A DNA stretch of 64,000 nt from JAGLWW01 sp964640225 (GTDB lineage Archaea > Aenigmatarchaeota > Aenigmatarchaeia > PWEA01 > JAGHBM01), in assembly GCA_964640225.1 (NCBI GenBank), contig CAZXFI010000001.1:1-64000 (forward strand), written 5' to 3'. The translations under genes and the position numbers were made by a program. The notes beneath the pieces are model-generated. The model was not told where the DNA came from. It worked only from the letters and a program-made list of their open reading frames with translations, and did not search any database. Positions 15,926 to 23,603 of the stretch are shown piece by piece (the first letter of the stretch is position 1; the number at the start of each line of letters is the position of its first letter).

Positions 15926-17125
15926 ATGTATTCCTGGACATGCAAGTACAGGCCCAGAAGGCTTGAAGAAGTCATAGGACAGAAGGCCGTCGGGGATTTT
16001 GAGAAATGGTATGACAACTGGGAAGTCGGTGGTAAGGCGTCCCTGCTCTGGGGCAAGACCGGGGTGGGCAAGACCTCGGCCGTGCACGCGTTGGCAGAGG
16101 AAAAAAAGCTGGACATGGTAGAGATAAACGCCAGCGACTTCAGGAACGCCCAGAACATTGAGGATATCGTGGGGCACTCCACAAAACAGATGAGCCTTTT
16201 CAGGAGAGGGAAGCTTATACTGATAGACGAGGTTGACGGCCTCTCGGGAAACGCCGACAGGGGAGGGGTCAAGAGCCTGATAAGCGTGATAAAGGAAACC
16301 AAGTTCCCTATAGTTCTTACGGCAAACGATGCCTACAACAAGAAGCTGCGCTCCTTGAGAAAATACTGCGAACTCATAAAGTTCGGTTCAGTTCATCTTA
16401 ACAGCGCCACCAAGAGGCTTGAGGAGATATGCGAGAAAGAGAGTTTGGACTGCGACAGGCAAATCCTGAAAAAGATAGCAAGGGAAACCGGGGGCGATTT
16501 CAGGTCCGCCGTACAGGACCTTGAGCTGGTCTCAAGGGGCAAGGACGTGGTGGAAGAGAAGGACCTGAAGGTAATAGGCTACAGGGAAAGCAAGCGGGAC
16601 ATTTTTGAGGTCCTTAAGGTCATATTCAAGACCGGCAACATAAGAAACTCCATAGGTATGCTAAGGAACGCCGACAAGGACCCGGACGAGATTTTCTGGT
16701 GGCTTGAGCAGAATATAACCACGGAGTACGAGGATCCGAAAGAAGTGGCAAGGGCATTTGACTACCTGAGCATAGCCGACACCTTCAAGGGTAAAATCAG
16801 GAGCAGGCAGAACTGGAGGTTCCGCAAGTACATGATAGACATCATGTGCGGAGGGGTGTCAATTTCAAAAAAAGAGATGTACAGGAAATTCAGCCCTTAC
16901 AGGCCCCCGAAAAGGCTGGCAATGTACGGGGTTACGAAAGTTCAGAGAAAGGAAATAGGGGAGGTTTCAAGGAAAATAGGGGAAAAGCTTCACGTCTCCA
17001 CTGGAGTGGTAATGAAGGAATATTTCCCCGCGCTGAGGTTTATACTGAAGAAAAAAGAATGGAAAGAGAACCTCCGGAAAGAACTGGAACTCAGCGAGGA
17101 CGACATGAATCACATCACGGGTTAG
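15926..17125 (+). CDS. rfcL: Replication factor C large subunit
   Basis: Large subunit of the clamp loader that places PCNA on primed DNA. The 399-residue AAA+ protein has the RFC boxes: W-x-x-KYRP at 4-10, Walker A GKTGVGKT at 43-50, INASDFRN, Walker B LILIDEVDG (98-105), a sensor 1 region with TANDAYN and sensor 2 GDFRSAVQDLEL. The C-terminal collar follows. Archaeal RfcL often ends in a PIP box; the end here (ELSEDDMNHITG) has no obvious one. The small subunit is not in this window. Confidence 0.93.
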   Translation: MYSWTCKYRPRRLEEVIGQKAVGDFEKWYDNWEVGGKASLLWGKTGVGKTSAVHALAEEKKLDMVEINASDFRNAQNIEDIVGHSTKQMSLFRRGKLILIDEVDGLSGNADRGGVKSLISVIKETKFPIVLTANDAYNKKLRSLRKYCELIKFGSVHLNSATKRLEEICEKESLDCDRQILKKIARETGGDFRSAVQDLELVSRGKDVVEEKDLKVIGYRESKRDIFEVLKVIFKTGNIRNSIGMLRNADKDPDEIFWWLEQNITTEYEDPKEVARAFDYLSIADTFKGKIRSRQNWRFRKYMIDIMCGGVSISKKEMYRKFSPYRPPKRLAMYGVTKVQRKEIGEVSRKIGEKLHVSTGVVMKEYFPALRFILKKKEWKENLRKELELSEDDMNHITG

Positions 17126-17516
17126 CTACCGTGAGGTTGAACTTCTCGTAAAGGTTTATGTTCGTTGAAGTCATGTTCATCTCTATCTCCACCCAGTCGC
17201 CGGGAGCGCTGGGAGGGCATATCGGGCTGGTGTTGATAAGATTCAGCTCAACGCCCTTGTGGGCAAGGTATTTTTCGGTCATCAGCTTTATTTCCACGAA
17301 ATCCGTGGCCAGCGTGGGGCAGGGCTTCTCCTCAAACGACCTCTCAAGCTGGTCCTTTGTATTCCAGAACCAGAAATCCTCCTGCCTGCTGAAAGGCTGG
17401 TCCAGATTTATGTCGGAGAAGTCTGCAAACAGAGCCTGGATTCCGGAAAGAAATGTTATGATGAGCATGAGGGATATGAAGAAAAACTGTCCCTTAGGCC
17501 GCGGCGAACTGGGCAT
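17115..17516 (-). CDS. Pilin-like surface protein
   Basis: About 133 residues from the ATG at 17516 (an ATG five codons upstream is possible). The N-terminus PRPKG followed by the hydrophobic stretch FFFISLMLIITFLSG fits a class III (type IV pilin-like) signal peptide. The exterior has PCPTLA and SPICPPSAPG cysteines and potential N-glycosylation sites (NMTS, NLTV). Its start overlaps the end of the DUF424 gene by about 23 bases, so it is probably translated from the aIF2-beta transcript. It is an unusual partner for translation genes. Confidence 0.65.
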   Translation of the reverse strand: MPSSPRPKGQFFFISLMLIITFLSGIQALFADFSDINLDQPFSRQEDFWFWNTKDQLERSFEEKPCPTLATDFVEIKLMTEKYLAHKGVELNLINTSPICPPSAPGDWVEIEMNMTSTNINLYEKFNLTVANP

Positions 17517-17784
17517 GAGGCACACCACCAACCATTATTACGTTTTCCCTTTCTATAATATTTTCCCTTACCAGCAATTCCACCGCGTCCCTGCCTACGG
17601 CATTTATAACCGTGGCGTCTTTTGCCAGTGATTTTATTTCCGTCTCTCCGCATTCGCTACCGCCGTAGAAGCTTTCTCTTACTTCAAAAATAACCGGGCC
17701 GTCAAGCTTCTTTCCCAGCAATCCCGAGTCGCAAAAAGCAAGCAGGGTTTCCCCCCTGTCCCTGAAAATCCTATATGAGAACAT
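17494..17784 (-). CDS. DUF424 family protein
   Basis: A 96-residue protein from the ATG at 17784, immediately after the aIF2-beta stop. It matches the archaeal DUF424 family, with ETLLAFCDSGLLGKKL, EVRESFYGG, VINAVGRDAVELLV and the C-terminal VGGVPHAQ motif. The family is archaea-specific and repeatedly linked to translation genes; function is not established. A longer frame to 17883 lies inside aIF2-beta and is rejected as the start. Confidence 0.85.
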   Translation of the reverse strand: MFSYRIFRDRGETLLAFCDSGLLGKKLDGPVIFEVRESFYGGSECGETEIKSLAKDATVINAVGRDAVELLVRENIIERENVIMVGGVPHAQFAAA

Positions 17785-17786
17785 AA

Positions 17787-18191
17787 TCAAGCCTTTTTGA
17801 CAAACCTTTTTGATCCGCAGGCCTCGCATTTCATCTTCAGTATATCCCTTTCTTCCACCAGCTTCGTGTCGGGCTTCCCGCAAACCTGGCAGAAAACATA
17901 TTCCTTCATGTAAAGCTTCAACTTGTTCTCAAGCTGGTCCTTGCCGAACTTTCCCAGGAAGCTTGCCCTCCCACCTGCCATGCTTCCGGGCGCGGCAAGC
18001 TGCTTTGAAAGGAACTTGAGAAGGTGCTTGGGGCATCGTCCCAGGGCTCCTGCTATCTCGGAGAAATTGGTTACCGTGGTGCTGTTTCCCTGAACCATAA
18101 TCCTGGCCTCGGGAACCTTGAACCTGCCCTCCGTGGTCATTTCCTTTGAAATCTTTTCCTCGGCCCTCTTGAGAAGCTGCTCGTAATCCAT
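17787..18191 (-). CDS. Translation initiation factor aIF2 subunit beta
   Basis: A 134-residue subunit of aIF2, which delivers Met-tRNAi to the ribosome. The N-terminal helix (DYEQLLKRAEEKI), the central alpha/beta domain (RFKVPEARIMVQGNSTTVTNF, RCPKHLLKFLSKQL) and the C-terminal zinc ribbon (CQVCGKPDT and CEACGSKR) are all present at family length. A GGTGTG site precedes the ATG. It leads the DUF424/pilin-like transcript. Confidence 0.95.
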   Translation of the reverse strand: MDYEQLLKRAEEKISKEMTTEGRFKVPEARIMVQGNSTTVTNFSEIAGALGRCPKHLLKFLSKQLAAPGSMAGGRASFLGKFGKDQLENKLKLYMKEYVFCQVCGKPDTKLVEERDILKMKCEACGSKRFVKKA

Positions 18192-18234
18192 CCTTCACAC
18201 CCTACTTAATAAGAACTTTTTTCGCATTTAAAGG

Positions 18235-18765
18235 TTAAGCTCCTGCGAGCTCTCTCCAGTTTTCCCTGTAATATCTGAACTTTTCCTCAAAGACTTCCCT
18301 GGGAGTTATTTCCACGCCGAGCTCCCTTATTTTCTTCTCCAGGTCCTCGTGTATTTTTTCAGAGTCTTCGCTCTCGGTCTTTTTCTCCAGCTCTATTATG
18401 TAGCCGTAGCCCCTGGTAAAGTCAAGCGTGACCTTTATCCCTTCCCAGGAAAACCTCTTCCTTCGGCGGAACCACTTTATCTCCGTCTCGTAGCCCAGGG
18501 TCTCCAACAGCTTCTCCAGACTGGAGAAATCCCCCCTGGCAAACCTTACCTCTATCTCTTCCCTCTGCCCGTCGTGGAGCCCGCCTTTCTTCAGCCAGAG
18601 CTTCGCGTGGGTATCGCACTTCTGCAGCCTCAGGTCGGCTTCCCCGGAGAGATAGTAAGTTACCTGGTCTTCTTCTCCCAGGAACTCCGCGTTGCGCTTC
18701 ATGAAATCCGAAAGCTTTCTGTACTGCTCCTCGGAAATGAAGCTCCTTGTTTCCACCTCTATCAT
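18235..18765 (-). CDS. CYTH-domain protein (class IV cyclase / triphosphatase fold)
   Basis: About 176 residues starting MIEVETRSFI, the CYTH tunnel-fold signature with alternating acidic and basic strands: RLQKCDTHAKLWLKKG, QREEIEVRF, WFRRRKRFSW, KVTLDFTRGYGYIIELE. Such enzymes hydrolyse tripolyphosphate or organic triphosphates, or make cAMP; archaeal members have no fixed assignment. The ATG at 18765 has GGTGA exactly five bases upstream, preferred over the GTG at 18774. It is the last gene of the trx-trxB-gdh-HTH-CYTH operon. Confidence 0.85.
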   Translation of the reverse strand: MIEVETRSFISEEQYRKLSDFMKRNAEFLGEEDQVTYYLSGEADLRLQKCDTHAKLWLKKGGLHDGQREEIEVRFARGDFSSLEKLLETLGYETEIKWFRRRKRFSWEGIKVTLDFTRGYGYIIELEKKTESEDSEKIHEDLEKKIRELGVEITPREVFEEKFRYYRENWRELAGA

Positions 18766-18774
18766 TTTTTTCAC

Positions 18775-19119
18775 CTATATTTTTTCCACGCTTCTCAGGG
18801 CGTTTTTGTACCAGACTGAAATTGTTTTCTTTATGTCCCTCTTTATGCGGTTCCTGTCCGTGAGCTCGTAAATGAAAACATAGCCGCCCTTGTCAAGGTT
18901 CTTCTTTCTTCTCGTAACCAGGCTATTTTTTATAAGGCCTTTCAGGGCTTTCTGGACGGTGGTTCTCTCCAGGCCCATGCCGGCGGAAATTTTCTGTATG
19001 GAGAAGCTTCCGGTTTTTTTGAAAAAGAAATCAAGGATATTATACTCCGTCTTGTTGAGATTCAGGGCGCACCTTACCACGTCCTCCTTTTCTATAACCT
19101 TGCAGGCGAATCTTATCAT
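18775..19119 (-). CDS. Winged-helix transcriptional regulator (TrmB/MarR-like)
   Basis: A 114-residue DNA-binding protein. The core reads LNKTEYNILDFFFKKTGSF, then SIQKISAGMGLERTTVQKALKGLIKNSLVTRR, then a wing ending in VFIYELTDR. Two residues near the N-terminus (Cys6, Cys17) could sense redox state, which would suit its place directly after thioredoxin reductase and glutamate dehydrogenase. It abuts both neighbours without spacers and may autoregulate the operon; that is inference. Confidence 0.75.
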   Translation of the reverse strand: MIRFACKVIEKEDVVRCALNLNKTEYNILDFFFKKTGSFSIQKISAGMGLERTTVQKALKGLIKNSLVTRRKKNLDKGGYVFIYELTDRNRIKRDIKKTISVWYKNALRSVEKI

Positions 19120-20328
19120 TCACAATCTTCCCCTTGCCTTTTCAGCATCCAGTATTCTTCTCACTGCGATGACATAGGCCGCGGTTCTCATGTCCGTCTT
19201 TTTTTCCAGGTGATAGTTGTAAACCCTGCTGAAGCTTTTCTTCATTATTTTTTCCAGCCTTTCCTCAAGATAATCCTCCTCAAAGATGTTTCCTGCCTTG
19301 TTCTGCACCCATTCAAAGTAGCTTCCCACCACGCCCCCGGCGTTGGCGAGTATATCCGGCACCGGCACGACGCCCTTACGGTTCAGAATTTCATCCGCCT
19401 CCATAGTTACCGGGCCGTTGGCCAGCTCTATTATGTATTTGGCTTTTATTTTGTCCGCGTTATCCACTGTCACCTGGTTTTCCATGGCCGCCAGCACAAG
19501 GAAATCCACGTCAAGCTCCAGCAGCTCCTCGTTGCTTACCTTTTCGGCCCCGTAATTGGTGACGGTCCTTGTCTCGTCCTTGACGTCCTTCACCTTGTTT
19601 ATGTCCAGGCCTTCCTTGTCGTGTATTCCCCCCTTGCTGTCACTCACCGCCACGACCTTGAAGCCCTCGGCGGAGGCCATCCTGGCGAAATTGTAGCCCA
19701 CGTTTCCGAAGCCCTGCACGGCTATGGTCGGCTCCTTTTTCTTTGCCCGGGAAAGCATCTCCTTGAAGACTATGAAACCTCCCCTTGAGGTGGACGCCTC
19801 CCTGAACTTCAGGCCCTGCAACTCCACCGGCTTGCCTGTTATGGCCGCCGGCTCGTGCCTTCCTTTTATCTTCTCATACTCGTCCAGCATCCATCCCATT
19901 ATCTCCGCGTCCGTGTTCATGTCCGGGGCCGGCACGTCCCTGTCCTCCCCGAACACGTCGTGGAACTTTCTCATGAACTCCCTGCTCACCCTTTCCAGGT
20001 CCTCCCTGGGAACCAGCTTGGGGTTTATCCTTACCCCGCCCTTAGCCCCGCCGTAGGGCAGTCCCGCGAGGGAATTTTTGATGCTCATCCAGAAAGCCAG
20101 GCTCTTTACCTCGTCCTCGCACACGTTCGGGTGGTACCTTATGCCTCCCTTTGCCGGGCCAAGAGAGTCGTTGTGCACTATCCTCCATGCCTCGTATTTC
20201 TCCCCGCCTGACTCTATCTCCTCCTTTTTTATCATCCTGAAAGAGGAGATTGCCCTCATCTCAACCTCGTTCAGTTCCATTATCTCCGATACCTTTTTCA
20301 GCATCCTGGACACGTTCTCAAAAACCAT
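19120..20328 (-). CDS. gdhA: Glutamate dehydrogenase (Glu/Leu/Phe/Val family)
   Basis: Interconverts glutamate and 2-oxoglutarate plus ammonia with NAD(P)H. At 402 residues it is near family length. Seen are GPAKGGIRYHP, LPYGGAKGGVRINP with the catalytic Lys, PAPDMNTDAEIMGWMLDEY with the catalytic Asp, TGKPVELQG, the dinucleotide fold VQGFGNVGYNFA and LANAGGVVGSYFEW. The ATG immediately follows the trxB stop, and the ribosome-binding site (GGAGGT) lies inside the end of trxB, so the two are tightly coupled. Confidence 0.93.
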   Translation of the reverse strand: MVFENVSRMLKKVSEIMELNEVEMRAISSFRMIKKEEIESGGEKYEAWRIVHNDSLGPAKGGIRYHPNVCEDEVKSLAFWMSIKNSLAGLPYGGAKGGVRINPKLVPREDLERVSREFMRKFHDVFGEDRDVPAPDMNTDAEIMGWMLDEYEKIKGRHEPAAITGKPVELQGLKFREASTSRGGFIVFKEMLSRAKKKEPTIAVQGFGNVGYNFARMASAEGFKVVAVSDSKGGIHDKEGLDINKVKDVKDETRTVTNYGAEKVSNEELLELDVDFLVLAAMENQVTVDNADKIKAKYIIELANGPVTMEADEILNRKGVVPVPDILANAGGVVGSYFEWVQNKAGNIFEEDYLEERLEKIMKKSFSRVYNYHLEKKTDMRTAAYVIAVRRILDAEKARGRL

Positions 20329-21246
20329 CTAACCTACCTCCGAAACGAACTTGTAGGCGGAATTTGCGGCTATCGCACCCTCCGCCGCCGCGGTAACCAC
20401 CTGGTCAAAGCGGCCGCTGCCGGAGGTCACGTCCCCCGCGGCAACCAGGCCCTTCACGTTCGTGGTCATGTCCTCCCCGACCTTTATCCTGCCGCTCTCC
20501 GTTGTCTCAACCCCCAGCTTCTTTGCAAGCCCCGAGTTGGGGACATGGCCGAACTCCACGAATATCCCGCTCAGCGCCAGCTCCTTTTTTTCACCTGTTT
20601 TAAGGTTCTCTATCACCGCGCCCTCCACGATTTTCTCGCCCTTTATCTCTTTTATCATAGAATCGTGAACAATCTCTATGTTCCCGCTCTGCTCAATGTT
20701 TTTCACGAATGACGGGAAGGCGCGCATCCTCTCCCTTCTGTAGACTATGTACACCTTTTTTGCAATCTTTGAAAGAATCAGGGCCGCCATGGCCGCGGAG
20801 TTGCTCCCCCCTGTAACCGCAACCACCTTTCCCCCGAAGAAGGCGCTGTCGCAGGTGGCGCAGTAGCTCACCCCGCGTCCCGTGAATTTTTTCTCCTCCG
20901 GAAGGCCCATTTTTCTCTTGGCGCCCCCCAGGGCATAAATAACCGTTCTGGCCTCGTACTCGTTCTTGCCGGTCTTTATAATGAAAAAATCCCCCCTTTT
21001 TTCCAAGCTTTCAACGGACTCGTCGCGTATCTCAACGCCCAGCTTTTCCGCGTGCTCCCTGAAAATCCTGTCCATCTCAGCCCCGGAAATTGAGGGGTAG
21101 CCCAGGTAGTTGCAGACTTCCCCGGCCTCGGACATCATCCCGGGCCCGCCCGCTATAGCGAGAAGATTCAGGTTGTAGCGCGTGCAGTACACCGCCGCGG
21201 AAAGACCCGCAGGGCCGGCTCCCAGAACTATGGTATCGTAAGCCAT
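20329..21246 (-). CDS. trxB: Thioredoxin reductase
   Basis: A 305-residue flavoprotein that passes electrons from NAD(P)H to the adjacent thioredoxin. FAD site GAGPAGLSAAVY (9-20), redox-active CATC (Cys129, Cys132) in the usual position, NAD(P)H loop GGSNSAAMAA, and the C-terminal FAD motif VKGLVAAGDVTSG with RFDQVVTAAAEG. It follows thioredoxin after four bases and precedes gdhA without a gap. Confidence 0.93.
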   Translation of the reverse strand: MAYDTIVLGAGPAGLSAAVYCTRYNLNLLAIAGGPGMMSEAGEVCNYLGYPSISGAEMDRIFREHAEKLGVEIRDESVESLEKRGDFFIIKTGKNEYEARTVIYALGGAKRKMGLPEEKKFTGRGVSYCATCDSAFFGGKVVAVTGGSNSAAMAALILSKIAKKVYIVYRRERMRAFPSFVKNIEQSGNIEIVHDSMIKEIKGEKIVEGAVIENLKTGEKKELALSGIFVEFGHVPNSGLAKKLGVETTESGRIKVGEDMTTNVKGLVAAGDVTSGSGRFDQVVTAAAEGAIAANSAYKFVSEVG

Positions 21247-21250
21247 AAAA

Positions 21251-21649
21251 TCACTTCCCCAGGTTGCTGTCCAGCCATTCTCTTACCTGAGCTTCGGGCA
21301 GGGCACCGGAGAACTCGTCCACAACCTCCCCGCTCCTGAACATCTTCACCGAGGGTATGCTCATTATGCCGTACTCCACGGAAGTTTTCCTGGCATTGTC
21401 CACGTTTACCTTGGCCAGAACGAACTTGCCCCCGTACTCCTTTTCCAGTTTTTCCAGCACCGGCTTGAGTATCTGGCATGGCATGCACCAGGCCGCCCAG
21501 AAATCAACAACAACAGGGATTTCCTTTGATTTTTCCAGCACTTCTTTCTTAAAATTTTCGTCATTAATGTCCATTTTTCTCACCGTCATTAATTTTTTCT
21601 TTAATTTTTCCATTTTTCTTTTTCTTATTTCCTTGAGTTCGTCATCCAT
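21251..21649 (-). CDS. Thioredoxin with charged N-terminal extension
   Basis: A 132-residue protein whose thioredoxin fold spans about residues 28-131. The active site is WCMPC (Cys55, Cys58) rather than WCGPC, with VVVDFWAAW before it and the cis-proline loop SIPSVKMF after. The first 22 residues, MDDELKEIRKRKMEKLKKK, form a charged helix resembling the N-terminus of PDCD5-type DNA-binding proteins. The pair with trxB directly downstream supports a thioredoxin system. An in-frame Met at 21 could be an alternative start, leaving a standard thioredoxin. Confidence 0.9.
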   Translation of the reverse strand: MDDELKEIRKRKMEKLKKKLMTVRKMDINDENFKKEVLEKSKEIPVVVDFWAAWCMPCQILKPVLEKLEKEYGGKFVLAKVNVDNARKTSVEYGIMSIPSVKMFRSGEVVDEFSGALPEAQVREWLDSNLGK

Positions 21650-21680
21650 TTGACCATCTTTATAACCTGACGTTAGTGAT

Positions 21681-21698
21681 TATATTAGTCACAACCAT
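21681..21698. promoter_or_regulatory. Shared 18-base upstream element, copy 2
   Basis: TATATTAGTCAC-A-ACCAT, matching 15379-15396 at 17 of 18 positions and followed by a TATA-like TTATATAAT. It lies between divergent thioredoxin (21649, minus) and MazG-like (21753, plus) genes. A related TTAGTGAT lies just upstream at 21673, in partial dyad with TTAGTCAC. Confidence 0.45.
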
Positions 21699-21752
21699 TT
21701 ATATAATTTTGCCCGAGGGAAATAATTTATATCTTAAAGGAGAGAAAGGATT

Positions 21753-22106
21753 ATGAAGGAATTTCAGGAAAGAATTAGGGAATTCAACGACGAAAGGGGA
21801 TGGAGCAAGCCCTCTTCCATAAAGGACCTGCTTCTCAACATGAACGAGGAGATAGGGGAGTTCTGGAACATTATCAAGTGGGTCGGGCCCGAAATGCAGC
21901 AGAAATTAATCAGGGAAAACATGGAGGAAACCGAGAACTTCGTGGGGGACATGCTTTACCTCGTGCTTAAAGTTTCCTACCTCTGCGGGGTGGACCCGGA
22001 AAAGGCCCTGGAAGAGGTCATGGAGGAGTACGGGAAAAGGTTCCCCGCTGACAGAGCGAGGGGAAGCCACGCGAACATCAGAGCGGGCGGGATTGACCTC
22101 AGGTAA
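21753..22106 (+). CDS. MazG-like nucleotide pyrophosphohydrolase
   Basis: A 117-residue all-alpha NTP pyrophosphatase-like protein. The metal-binding pattern is present: NEEIGEFW (E-E-x-x-E near 30-35), then EETENFVGDMLYLVLKV (E-x-x-D). Single-domain MazG-like proteins hydrolyse non-canonical or excess NTPs to NMPs. An AGGAG-type site precedes the ATG. The second MscS gene follows after 39 bases. Confidence 0.85.
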   Translation: MKEFQERIREFNDERGWSKPSSIKDLLLNMNEEIGEFWNIIKWVGPEMQQKLIRENMEETENFVGDMLYLVLKVSYLCGVDPEKALEEVMEEYGKRFPADRARGSHANIRAGGIDLR

Positions 22107-22145
22107 GAGAAAGAAATAACTACTTTGCCGTGTAATAATATTGTT

Positions 22146-23294
22146 ATGAAGAACTTCAACGTCCCGGGCTTTGCCAAGACACTGATATTCCTTTCAGTCA
22201 TACTCTTCCTTCTGACAATGTGCACCAATTACGACTGCGGCTTCCGGGAGATTGAGGATTCCGTGGTGGCTTTCGGCCCGAAACTCATAATAATATTCTT
22301 CCTTTTTATAGTCACAAACTTGGTGTCATCCTCGCTCAAAATCCTGATAACAAGAAGGGATGGAGAGGACTCCAGGATTATGAGGATGCTGAGCTACTTC
22401 CGGTATCTGGCATGGATTGTGTTTCTTTTCGTGGCGGCCACCATAGCCTTTGAAGACCCCGGAGCCCTGCTTACGTCCTTCGGACTGATAGGATTCGGAG
22501 TGACCTTCGCCCTGCAGAAGCCCATACTTAATTTCGTGGGATGGCTGAACATAAGCCTTAACCGGTCTTTCAAGGTGGGGGACAGGATAAAAGTTGGCCA
22601 GATAGCCGGGGACGTGGTTGAAATAAAGATGATGCACACCACCGTAAAGAGTCTCCTGGATGATGTGGACCAGCACAGCGGGAAGCTGGTTTCCATACCG
22701 AACGAGCTACTTCTGGTAGAGCCTGTGGAGAACTACACCAAGGAGGACAACTTCATAAAATCGGACATGAGCATATCAATAACTTACGAGAGCGACTGGA
22801 GGAAGGCAAAGAAGATTTTTGAGGAAATAGTCAATGACGTCACCAAGAAAAACCTCCACAAGTACAAGAAAAACCTGAGCAGGAAGCTTTCTTTCATAGA
22901 CGAGACCATAGAGAAGCTGTCGGAAAGGTTTGAGCGCACCCAGAAAAGAAAGAGGGAAAAAAAGCTCAAGGAGCACATAGACGCCCTGGAAAAGGAGAAG
23001 GAGGGCATAAAGGAGACCTTTGAGGATATGCCCGGATGGTTCCGGCCGAAAACGTACGTGGAAATGTCCGACTCCTGCATAAAGCTCTCTGCGGTTTTCT
23101 CCGTTCCCTACGACATGGTGAGAATAGTAAAGACAGAGATAAACTCCGCCTTCCTTGACGCCGTCAGGAAGGAAAGGGACGTGGACATAGCGTACCCGCA
23201 CCTACAGATTGTCACCGGGGAGAAATCAAAGCGGGTCAACAGGGTCCTCACGGAATTCATGGGGATAGACAACATAAGCCTCAAGGCAGAGTAG
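22146..23294 (+). CDS. MscS-family channel with coiled-coil insertion
   Basis: A 382-residue mechanosensitive channel homologue from the ATG at 22146 (a frame seven codons longer exists). Three membrane helices in the first 115 residues are followed by the pore helix FGLIGFGVTFALQKPILNFVG and the beta domain (FKVGDRIKVGQIAGDVVEI). Unlike the paralogue at 5208, a long Lys/Glu-rich helical segment (about residues 235-300, with LSERFERTQKRKREKKLKEH) is inserted in the C-terminal domain and probably forms a coiled coil. Confidence 0.85.
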   Translation: MKNFNVPGFAKTLIFLSVILFLLTMCTNYDCGFREIEDSVVAFGPKLIIIFFLFIVTNLVSSSLKILITRRDGEDSRIMRMLSYFRYLAWIVFLFVAATIAFEDPGALLTSFGLIGFGVTFALQKPILNFVGWLNISLNRSFKVGDRIKVGQIAGDVVEIKMMHTTVKSLLDDVDQHSGKLVSIPNELLLVEPVENYTKEDNFIKSDMSISITYESDWRKAKKIFEEIVNDVTKKNLHKYKKNLSRKLSFIDETIEKLSERFERTQKRKREKKLKEHIDALEKEKEGIKETFEDMPGWFRPKTYVEMSDSCIKLSAVFSVPYDMVRIVKTEINSAFLDAVRKERDVDIAYPHLQIVTGEKSKRVNRVLTEFMGIDNISLKAE

Positions 23295-23601
23295 TCACTC
23301 CCTGAAGTAAAATTCGCGGTTTATGAAAGGTATCAGGGCCGTCACAAGGCTGTCCGAGCATAGCCTTTTTCTCTTTATCTCCCCCTGGTGAAGTGGCCTA
23401 TCGCACCGTCCTTGTGCTTTACGTTCTTCTCGTTGAACATCTCGTCCATGACGTCCCCGAGTTCCGCCCCGGCCAGAAGCTTTTTTATAACCTCTCCGTG
23501 AAGCTCAAAAAACAGAAGCCCCGTATCCGGCCTTGCCTTTTTTATCCATTCCCGGCCGCCTCAACCTTCACGGGATTCTTTGAGCCCACGAGCACCAGCA
23601 T
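23295..23601 (-). pseudogene. Decayed inosine/xanthosine triphosphatase (YjjX/DUF84-like)
   Basis: Starts at an ATG (23601) two bases after the RPA-like stop with MLVLVGSKNPVKVEA, the nucleotide-binding start of YjjX-type NTPases, then hits TAA after 20 codons. A second frame resumes at once with KARPDTGLLFFEL, GAELGDVMDEMF and KDGAIGHFTRG, the C-terminal half of the family. A third frame continues after a GGGGG run with SDSLVTALIPFI. About 80 central residues are missing. A large internal deletion plus frameshifts make this a pseudogene rather than a sequencing slip. Confidence 0.85.
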
Positions 23602-23603
23602 TC

